NCBI GenBank assembly: GCA_002437245.1
Contig: DJOQ01000049.1
Location: forward strand, 833 to 25,312
Direction of reading: 5' to 3'
Length of the DNA stretch: 24,480 nt
Source: Ruminococcaceae bacterium UBA6434
GTDB taxonomy: Bacteria; Bacillota; Clostridia; Oscillospirales; Acutalibacteraceae
The translations under genes and the position numbers were made by a program. Positions 8,539 to 15,700 of this stretch are shown here, piece after piece. The notes beneath the pieces were generated by a model. The model did no database searches and was not told the DNA's origin. It worked only from the letters and a program-made list of their open reading frames with translations. How positions within the stretch are numbered: position 1 is the first letter of the stretch; the number at the start of each line of letters is the position of its first letter.

Positions 8539-9018
8539 ATGAAAAAGATAGTATCTATCCTTCTTGCTGTTATGATGGTAGCAGCCATAGCTGTTCCCTC
8601 GTTCGCAGCAACAATAACCAAGGATTCAGACCCCAAGACCGCTGACGTTCAGGTTAAGACAAAGACAACCGATAAGGACGATCAGGACCCCGAAACATAC
8701 ACCGTTACCATTCCTGCGGAAATCGTAGTTGCTTGGAATGACACCGCAGCTCAGGATGCTGCTTACACCGTTGATTCTCAGCTTAAACTCGGTGCTAAGC
8801 TCAAGGTTTCGGCTGCAGCTAACAATGACGGCAAAATGACAAACTCCGCTACCGATAAGTTCCTTACCTTTACAGTAGCCGGCGGCGAGGAAGCTACTTA
8901 CAACGAGCTTAACACTGCCGCTAAGTCTGCGACAACCGTTACAATCGCTGACTTCAACGCTCCCATAGCTGAGTATGTAGGCACCATGACTTACACCGTA
9001 GCATACGTTGCAGCATAA
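8539..9018 (+). CDS. Small secreted beta-domain protein, paralog 7 of 7
   Basis: This 159-residue protein has CAGGAG before the ATG and a 36-base gap from paralog 6. The signal peptide MKKIVSILLAVMMVAAIAVP ends SFA at 23. The mature part has TITKD, strand ADVQVKTKT, the core YTVTIPAEIVVAW followed by Asn instead of Gly (Trp66), FLTFTVAGG in place of LPYTxxGDT, Phe in place of the second Trp (IADFNAP), and IAEYVGTMTYTVAYV. It is the most diverged paralog and the one closest by eye to the giant protein's C-terminal module (shared TIPAEI, APIAEY, TYTV). This hints that the ends of the array have different tasks from the middle, for example capping or docking. Confidence 0.8.
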   Translation: MKKIVSILLAVMMVAAIAVPSFAATITKDSDPKTADVQVKTKTTDKDDQDPETYTVTIPAEIVVAWNDTAAQDAAYTVDSQLKLGAKLKVSAAANNDGKMTNSATDKFLTFTVAGGEEATYNELNTAAKSATTVTIADFNAPIAEYVGTMTYTVAYVAA

Positions 9019-9063
9019 TTTCTGTCAGATTTAAATTTAAGAATTTTATAAGGAGGTGGTTTC

Positions 9064-10254
9064 ATGAAAAAGGTTTGCAGCGTACTGCTGTCGGTTTTCC
9101 TTATATTCACCATGCAGTTCTGCGTTTTCGCCGAAGCAGGTGAAATCGGCAAATCACAGCTTAAAACCGTTGTACCGAGTACCCATGAAATTACCGTAAC
9201 GTATAACGACGGAGGTTATATCCTTAAAGACGGCAACCTTATTGCAAGCGGTGCCAAGTTCACCGTTAACCGTTTTGATTCGCTTTCTCTCGGCGCTGTC
9301 GCAAAACTTGACAGCCATATAAAACGTGTCACGGTAAACGGCAAGGATTATACCGATAAGTTGCAGTACGGTATGCTGAGATTTGACTCGGTTACCACCG
9401 ATATGAACATTGTGTTCACATTTGAAAAATGCTTCGGACCCACGGAACCGACTACAAATCCCACAGAACCTACCGAGCCTACAAACCCCACAGAGCCGAC
9501 AGCTCCGACGGATCCCACAAGACCCACAGAGCCGACCGCTCCTACAGATCCCTCGGGTACAACAAATCCCTCGGGTACAACAAATCCCTCAGGTACTACC
9601 AATCCTTCGGGCACTACCAATCCTTCGGGTACAACCAATCCTTCGGGCACAACAAATCCCGGCGGAGATCACGAAGATCCTTGTGTTCGTATGGGTATGA
9701 GAGGTAATGTGTATCGCGGTAAAAACCTTTTCCCGGGCGCTAAGCTCGACATTGACCTCGGCGAAATCAAGGCTGAGGCAGGAAAAGACGGTGCATACAG
9801 CGTTGACGTTATTAAAGACGGTTTCCATGTTGTAACAATCACCGACGAAAACGGTGAAGTAGCCGGCAAGACTACTTTCTCGGTAAGCGTAAGTGATACT
9901 GCAACAGAAACAACCGTTATTAAACTTGATGACGGCTCGCAGATTGCAATTGTTCCGAAGGGCACTGAGACCTTATGGCTCGACTTTGTCGTTAACGACG
10001 ACGGTACTATTACTATTGTTCCCGGCACACCCGTAGAGGAGCCGACAAGCGAAGTTCCGGTAACCAAACCGAGCGACAGCGGCAACCCGATAATGAATAA
10101 CCCGGTAATATCCAAAACCGGTGAACTTATCCGTGAAAATCCGCTCGCCGCAGCTGCTGTTTTCCTTTGTGGATTGTCACTTATATTCTTCATAATTCTT
10201 CGTAAAAAACGCAAGGATGACGAGGAAGAGGAAAACACAAAACCCGTTTGCTGA
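9064..10254 (+). CDS. Membrane-anchored surface protein with Pro/Thr/Ser-Gly stalk
   Basis: This 396-residue protein is the last gene of the surface operon, 45 bases after paralog 7, with a perfect AAGGAGGTGG site matching that of paralog 1. It has a signal peptide (about 1-23, ending VFA), a first beta domain (about 30-120, VTVNGKDYTDK), a low-complexity stalk (about 126-199), a second globular part (about 200-330, with a carboxypeptidase-regulatory-like look: GAYSVDVIKDGFHVVTI), a Pro/Ser linker, a hydrophobic helix (about 360-378: LAAAAVFLCGLSLIFFIIL), and a basic tail RKKRKDDEEEE. This is the plan of a type I membrane-anchored wall protein, but I see no LPXTG before the helix. It is the only gene of the operon seen here with an anchor, so it may tether the secreted neighbours; that is inference. 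Confidence 0.85.
   Translation: MKKVCSVLLSVFLIFTMQFCVFAEAGEIGKSQLKTVVPSTHEITVTYNDGGYILKDGNLIASGAKFTVNRFDSLSLGAVAKLDSHIKRVTVNGKDYTDKLQYGMLRFDSVTTDMNIVFTFEKCFGPTEPTTNPTEPTEPTNPTEPTAPTDPTRPTEPTAPTDPSGTTNPSGTTNPSGTTNPSGTTNPSGTTNPSGTTNPGGDHEDPCVRMGMRGNVYRGKNLFPGAKLDIDLGEIKAEAGKDGAYSVDVIKDGFHVVTITDENGEVAGKTTFSVSVSDTATETTVIKLDDGSQIAIVPKGTETLWLDFVVNDDGTITIVPGTPVEEPTSEVPVTKPSDSGNPIMNNPVISKTGELIRENPLAAAAVFLCGLSLIFFIILRKKRKDDEEEENTKPVC
9439..9660 (+). repeat. Coding repeats: Pro-Thr-Glu stalk and six SGTTNP units
   Basis: Bases 9439-9552 encode imperfect TEPT/TNPTEP/TAPTDP units. Bases 9553-9660 are six in-frame 18-base units, each encoding SGTTNP, with only silent third-position changes between copies. 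The Pro/Thr richness suits an extended wall-spanning stalk. Near-identical units of 18 bases can slip or recombine without breaking the frame, so stalk length probably varies between strains. Confidence 0.9.
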
Positions 10255-10277
10255 TACAAACGGCAATAAATAAGTTT

Positions 10278-10309
10278 AAAATACCCCGACCGACGGTCGG
10301 GGTATTTTT
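10278..10309 (+). terminator. Intrinsic terminator ending the surface-protein operon
   Basis: ATACCCCGACC at 10281-10291 pairs exactly with GGTCGGGGTAT at 10295-10305 around a three-base loop, flanked by AAA on the left and TTTT on the right. It lies 24 bases after the stop of the anchor gene and before the metA promoter. It is the first clear terminator in the window, so all genes upstream of it may share transcripts. Confidence 0.9.
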
Positions 10310-10322
10310 ATGTGTATCGGCA

Positions 10323-10351
10323 TTGCAAACGACGATGTGTTATGATATAAT
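10323..10351 (+). promoter_or_regulatory. Sigma-A-type promoter for metA
   Basis: TTGCAA (10323-10328) and TATAAT (10346-10351) are separated by 17 bases, with TG one base before the -10 (extended -10). Transcription would start near 10358, leaving a leader of under 60 bases before metA. That leaves no room for a SAM riboswitch or T-box, which often control methionine genes in Firmicutes. Confidence 0.75.
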
Positions 10352-10414
10352 ACTTTTTCAGAACTTAATTTGGGTATGTGCCCGAAGTTCGTCTTCCTGA
10401 AAGAGGGTGGCTGT

Positions 10415-11332
10415 ATGCCCATAAAAATAGATAATCAGCTTCCGGCGCATCATAGCCTGGAACTTGAAAATATATTTGTTATGACGGAGGACAGAGCCGT
10501 CAAACAGGACATTCGTCCGCTTAAAATTATAATACTTAATTTAATGCCTACAAAAATTGAGACCGAAACCCAGCTTTTGAGGCTTCTCAGTAATTCTCCG
10601 TTGCAGCTTGAAATAGATTTGTTGCAGGTTAAAAGCCATATTTCAAAAAATGTGTCAAGGGAGCATATGCTCAAATTCTATAAAACCTACGACGACGTCA
10701 AAGACGAAAAATTTGACGGTATGATAGTTACCGGCGCGCCCGTTGAGATGATGGACTTTGAAGAGGTAGATTATTGGGACGAGCTCTGCAAAATATTTGA
10801 CTGGGCTAAAACAAACGTGTATTCCACATTTAATATATGTTGGGGAGCGCAGGCGGCGCTTTACTATAATTACGGTATCCCGAAACACCTGCTTCCCGAA
10901 AAGGTTTTCGGCGTATTCCGTCACCAACCGCTCGATTTGTATCATCCGCTTTTGCGCGGATTTTCGGACGTATTTTATGTTCCTCATTCACGTCACACGG
11001 AAAACAGAAAAGAGGATATAATAAGAGTAAAGGACCTTCAGATTTTGTCTTATTCCGAGGAAGCCGGAGTACATCTTGTTTCGGATATGGCGTGCCGTAA
11101 TTTTTACTGTTCGGGCCATTGCGAATACGACAGCGACACCTTGGCACGCGAGTACTTCCGCGATTTGAAAAAAGGCCTTGATATAAAGATGCCGCACAAC
11201 TATTTTCCCGATAACGACATCAAAAAAACACCGGTGGATACCTGGCGCGGTGCCGCAAGCCTGCTTTTCCAAAACTGGCTTAATTATTTTGTATATCAAA
11301 AAACGCCTTATGATATAGCCGATATCAAATAG
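10415..11332 (+). CDS. metA: Homoserine O-acetyltransferase (MetA family)
   Basis: This 305-residue enzyme activates L-homoserine by acylation in the cytosol as the committed step of methionine synthesis. ATG 10415 is chosen because the protein then starts MPIKIDNQLPA like the family and GAGGGTGG lies upstream; a longer frame from 10370 adds unrelated residues. With this start the numbering fits the family: catalytic Cys142 in FNICWGAQAALYYNYGI, His235 and Glu237 in SGHCEYD. Residue 111 is Glu in TGAPVEMMDFEEVDYW. In studied MetA enzymes Glu at 111 goes with acetyl-CoA and Gly with succinyl-CoA, so despite the usual 'homoserine O-succinyltransferase' label this should be an acetyltransferase. 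It has its own promoter and is followed after 66 bases by prfB without an obvious terminator. Confidence 0.95.
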   Translation: MPIKIDNQLPAHHSLELENIFVMTEDRAVKQDIRPLKIIILNLMPTKIETETQLLRLLSNSPLQLEIDLLQVKSHISKNVSREHMLKFYKTYDDVKDEKFDGMIVTGAPVEMMDFEEVDYWDELCKIFDWAKTNVYSTFNICWGAQAALYYNYGIPKHLLPEKVFGVFRHQPLDLYHPLLRGFSDVFYVPHSRHTENRKEDIIRVKDLQILSYSEEAGVHLVSDMACRNFYCSGHCEYDSDTLAREYFRDLKKGLDIKMPHNYFPDNDIKKTPVDTWRGAASLLFQNWLNYFVYQKTPYDIADIK

Positions 11333-11398
11333 CCGTTGAAAATTTTGAATTACAACTTTGTAAACACATAAAAATATATAAGTAAAGGAATTTTATTT

Positions 11399-12517
11399 AT
11401 GCTTCAATACGAAGAATTGAGACTGCGACTTATAAACCACGAAAAGGCGTTAAACGATCTTTCCGAGGCTCTGGGTCTTGATAAGATGAAAGAGGAGATA
11501 GCGCAGCTTGAAAAAGAGCAGACCGTTGACGGCTTTTGGGATGATATAGCCAATTCTCAAAAGGTTGTTCAGCGCACAAGCAATCTGAAAAACAAAGTAG
11601 CTTCTTACGAAAAGCTTCGGCAGGATTATGACGACGCACTTGTTATGATAGAGCTTTCAAACGAGGAAGAGGACGAGGGTATGCTCGAAGAGTGTACCGA
11701 GAGTGTCGAAAAGTTTGAAAAAGACCTTGATACCATGACTCTTACAACTCTTTTGAGCGGCGAATATGATGCCAAAAACGCAATTCTTACTTTCCACGCC
11801 GGTGCAGGCGGAACAGAGGCGCAGGATTGGGCGCAGATGCTTTTCAGAATGTACTGTCGCTGGGGCGAGCGTCACGGATTTAAAGTCACAACGCTTGACT
11901 TCCTTGACGGCGACGAGGCAGGACTTAAATCGGCAAGTATCCTCATAGAGGGCGAAAATGCCTACGGATTTATGAAAAGCGAGACGGGAATACACCGTCT
12001 TGTAAGGGTTTCGCCGTTTGACGCCGCGGGCAGACGCCATACTTCGTTTGCCTCCGTCGAGGTAATGCCCGAAATAGACGATACGGTCGAAGTTGAAATA
12101 GCTCCAGAGGATATTAAAATGGACGTTTACCGTTCAAGCGGTGCGGGCGGTCAAAAGGTAAACAAGACCTCATCGGCGGTAAGACTTACTCATATCCCCA
12201 CCGGAATTGTAGTTGCCTGCCAGGTCGAAAGAAGTCAGCATCAAAACCGCGAGGTTGCCATGCGAATGTTAAAATCCAAGCTCCTCGAAATCAAAGAGCG
12301 TGAGCATCTTGACAAAATTTCGGATATTAAGGGCGACCAAAAAGAGATAGGCTGGGGTAACCAGATACGCTCTTATGTGTTTATGCCGTACACTCTTGTC
12401 AAGGACAACCGCACGGGATATGAAATGGGCAATATCAATGCGGTAATGGACGGCGATATTGACGGATTTATAAATGCGTATCTCAAAATGCAGTCTCAGA
12501 AAAAGCTGGAGGAATAA
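11399..12517 (+). CDS. prfB: Peptide chain release factor 2 (no programmed frameshift)
   Basis: This 372-residue RF2 ends translation at UGA and UAA codons on the ribosome. AAAGGAA at 11384-11390 precedes the ATG. The N-terminal helical domain is followed by the stop-recognition tripeptide SPF in RVSPFDAAGRRHTSF and by the GGQ peptidyl-hydrolysis motif in SSGAGGQKVNKTSSA, both specific to RF2-type factors. Many bacterial prfB genes carry an in-frame UGA near codon 26 (CTT TGA C) that needs a +1 shift. Here the equivalent place reads CTT GAT (11477-11482, Leu27-Asp28) and the frame is open from the ATG. Expression is therefore not autoregulated by that mechanism. It may be co-transcribed with metA or use a weak promoter in the 66-base gap. 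Confidence 0.95.
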   Translation: MLQYEELRLRLINHEKALNDLSEALGLDKMKEEIAQLEKEQTVDGFWDDIANSQKVVQRTSNLKNKVASYEKLRQDYDDALVMIELSNEEEDEGMLEECTESVEKFEKDLDTMTLTTLLSGEYDAKNAILTFHAGAGGTEAQDWAQMLFRMYCRWGERHGFKVTTLDFLDGDEAGLKSASILIEGENAYGFMKSETGIHRLVRVSPFDAAGRRHTSFASVEVMPEIDDTVEVEIAPEDIKMDVYRSSGAGGQKVNKTSSAVRLTHIPTGIVVACQVERSQHQNREVAMRMLKSKLLEIKEREHLDKISDIKGDQKEIGWGNQIRSYVFMPYTLVKDNRTGYEMGNINAVMDGDIDGFINAYLKMQSQKKLEE

Positions 12518-12556
12518 TCGCTTTATCAAAGCAGGGTGGTAATGCGATACAATAAA

Positions 12557-12603
12557 ACAGACAAAAAAGCGCGGAGTGTATAATTCCGTGCTTTTTTGTC
12601 TGT
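12557..12603 (+). terminator. Intrinsic terminator after prfB
   Basis: ACAGACAAAAAAGCGCGGA (12557-12575) pairs over 19 positions with 12585-12603 (one G-U pair) around a nine-base loop. The right arm contains a run of six T. It separates the metA-prfB unit from the large Ig-like gene. Because the left arm is A-rich it may also work on the other strand. Confidence 0.85.
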
Positions 12604-12665
12604 ATGCCTCAAACAATAACCAAAACACAAACGCACTTATAATACTATTTGTAATAATGTGTGCA

Positions 12666-12694
12666 TTGAAAAAATATGTAGAATTTGTTATTAT
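12666..12694 (+). promoter_or_regulatory. Probable sigma-A promoter for the Ig-like/dockerin gene
   Basis: TTGAAA (12666-12671) and TATTAT (12689-12694) are 17 bases apart, 40 bases before the ATG at 12735, downstream of the prfB terminator. The region 12604-12734 is AT-rich with no other feature that I can support. Confidence 0.55.
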
Positions 12695-12734
12695 TTTCAC
12701 ATAAAGGCAGTTTTTTAGGGAAAGGAAGATCTGT

Positions 12735-15700
12735 ATGCAAAAAACATCAACCAAACTTCTGAGCGTCATACTGTCTGTCCTTATGTTACTTACTCTGATA
12801 CCGTCGGCTCTTGTGAGCTACGCGGCAGGAGTTACGCTTAACATAACGGATGAGAGCGGAAATGACATCACAGACATTCAGCAGCTCACAGAGTACAAAA
12901 CTCTTCAGCTCAAGTACACAACGGCCGGCGACTTACCGGAGGGGACTACGGTTAAGTGGGTGAGTAACTTACCGCTCCTTGCCGATGTTGATGATAACGG
13001 AAAGGTAACGGCATATGATTCATCAAAAACGGCGATAATTCAGCTTTGGCTTGATGAAAATGTGCGCGTACTTCCTCTCGTAGGCGACAAAATGGCAGAC
13101 GAGATTATGAAACAGCTTGAAAGCTCCGGCGTTGATCTTGACAGTATGAATGACGATGTGATAGTCTCCATCGTCAGAGGTATTGCAGGCGATACTCTTG
13201 CAGACAGTCTTGCCTCGGCCCTTGCCAATATGAATGTAGAGATAACGGCTACCATATATGATGCAAACGGCACAAAGCTTGCAAGCGACACCGTAAAAGT
13301 AAAGGTTCAAAAGAGCGTTGTCGCAAATGTTCTTCCCACAGGAACGCACATAACCAATAAAAAGAGCGTTCCTCTTACCGTTGCCGTAGGTAAAACAGTT
13401 CAGCTTTACGGTGCGGTAACTCCCGTAAGACTTAAACATTCCGTTAAATGGGAAATGGGCGGAAGCATTTTTGATACAAGCTCGGGTAAACGCGCAACGG
13501 TTTCCGATACGGGTCTTGTCACATTTACTGCGGCAGGTTCGGTAACGATCAGGGCATACGACGCGAGCAATGTAGCTTTTGTTGATACCATCACATTTAA
13601 TGTAGTCGAACAGAAAGATCTTCCCGTAGAATCCTTTGATATTATAAGCGGCACAAAAACCGTAACCGATTCAACAGTATCCGTAGGGGAAGGCTCTACA
13701 ACTCAGCTTGCAATAACAAATGTTGTTCCCGCAGGTGCTTATGCAGGCGACCTTACATGGGAAATAGCGGATAAATCAATTGCCGTAGTTGACGCGTCAG
13801 GTACGGTTACCGGTCTTGACGGCGGCGACGGACTTATCGAATACAGCAAATCCACAACGCTTACCGCAACCGCGGGCGGCGTTTCCAAAAACGTCACAAT
13901 AAAGGTAACAAGAGCCGGTGTAGTCGGTACTATTTCTTCGGTTGAAATCGAGGGAAACAGCGCTGTACCGAATGATACGTCAACTACCTACAAGGCAAAC
14001 GTATTACCGTCAAGGCTTAATACCAACTCGTCGGTTAAACGCGAGTGGGGTCTTACAAATCCCGACACAAACGAGATAATATGGGCTTCTTCTTCGGCTC
14101 CCGCCGAGACGAAGCTCGCTACGCTCACATCTGACGGTGTATTCACCCCGAAGTCGAGCGGCATCAGCGAAATTCACGTAAGAGCAACTCTTAACGATAA
14201 AACCGTTGAGGATTCTCTCACCGTAACCGCAGGTAAAGCGATAACCGACTTCAGCATCAGCGGAAGCACTACCGTTAACGAGAGCAAGACCACACAGCTT
14301 GCAATCGCAAACATAGCGCCGTCGGATTACGACAAGGCACTCCTCGGAACAGTCGTTTGGACTTCTTCCGACCCGTCAATAGCCACAGTCGATGCAAACG
14401 GTCTTGTAAAAGGTCTTGATTCGGGCGGAACGGCTATTTGGAATAACAAAAAAGTTACGATAACCGCGACCATAGGCAGCATTTCAAAATCGGTCGAGAT
14501 AACTGTACGCGGTAACTCCATAAGACACCTCACTGGTGTTACAATAACCGGAAACGACTATGTAATTAAAGATTTCCCGGTTACCTACATCGCCAAATTC
14601 TCTCCCGAGAGAATTTCGGTTGACAAGCAGCGCTGGGGCCTTAATAAAGACGACGGCTCGGCTCCCTGGGTTTCGGACTGGAATATCGGTGATGTAAACC
14701 AGAAAAACGCGTTTGCTTCGGTTGATTCAAACGGCGTTGTTACGGGTATTTCGGCAGGTGAGACAACACTTCACGCATTCGGCAGAAACGGCGTTACAAA
14801 GATTGACGGCGCATATGTTGAAACTCAAAAGGATATCACCGTAGTTGAGATAGAGCCTCAGAGCATAGCGTTCACTGCTCCAACTAAGACAGATTACATA
14901 GAGGGTAACACAGAGCTTGACCTCACGGGTATGGAAGTTAAGCTTACATACAACCGTGCGGATATTGCCGAATATTACGGCGAAGAGGCGGCAAATGCCT
15001 ATACCGACGATCAGCTTTCAGTCCCGGTAACCGATTACACGGTAAGCACGGTAAATACTTCGATACTCGATTCCGAGCAGTATATTATAGTAAACGTGGT
15101 AAGAGCCGGCAAAACATACCACGCAATATTCCCGATAACGGTTCACTCTAAGGCGGTAACTTCAATAGAACTTGAAAATCCGAAAAAAGATTACCTTGAG
15201 GGCGACAAAACCCTTGACCTTTCGGGACTTAAAGTCAAGGCAAATTACAGCAACGCAGATTCCGAGTATGTCACCGATTATACGGTTGACACATCGTCGT
15301 TTGACCCGGAACTTCTCGATGTTGAGCAAAATATAACCGTTACATACACCCATGCCGGTCGCAGCGCTTCGGCTTCATTCCCCGTAATTGTATACGGCAA
15401 ACCTGTTGTCAGCGTTGACACGGGCGATTACAAAGGCGGATGGACAAGCAAAGACGTAACCTTTACTCTTTCATCAACTCACGAGCTTGACGGAGTTAAG
15501 TATTACTTTAAGACCGATTCCGCAGGCGTAGAAATGGCTATGGAGGGCAACACGCTTACCGTAAATGTAAACAGCAATGATACGTATTATTTTAAGGCTG
15601 TAAACTCCAAGGGTATCGAGAGCGAATACACCGCGGGCTACACAGTTATGCGTGATGATATTGAGCCTTCGTTTACGCTTACTCCCGCTGTAACGGAGCT

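Noticed and set aside
9553..9660. Possible CRISPR-like direct repeats
   Set aside because: The 18-base units are contiguous without spacers and keep the reading frame as SGTTNP; they are coding repeats.
10130..10254. Sortase sorting signal at the end of the stalk protein
   Set aside because: The helix and basic tail are present but no LPXTG or close variant precedes them, so only a membrane anchor is claimed.
9669..10259. Minus-strand frame of 196 codons opposite the anchor gene
   Set aside because: Antisense to a protein with signal peptide, stalk and membrane helix; it is a shadow of that gene.
10370..10414. Earlier start for metA (15 extra residues)
   Set aside because: Family proteins begin MPIKI, active-site numbering (Cys142, His235, Glu237) fits only ATG 10415, and a ribosome site precedes that ATG.
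10352..10414. SAM riboswitch or T-box upstream of metA
   Set aside because: The leader after the predicted start point is under 60 bases and shows no conserved structure of either class.
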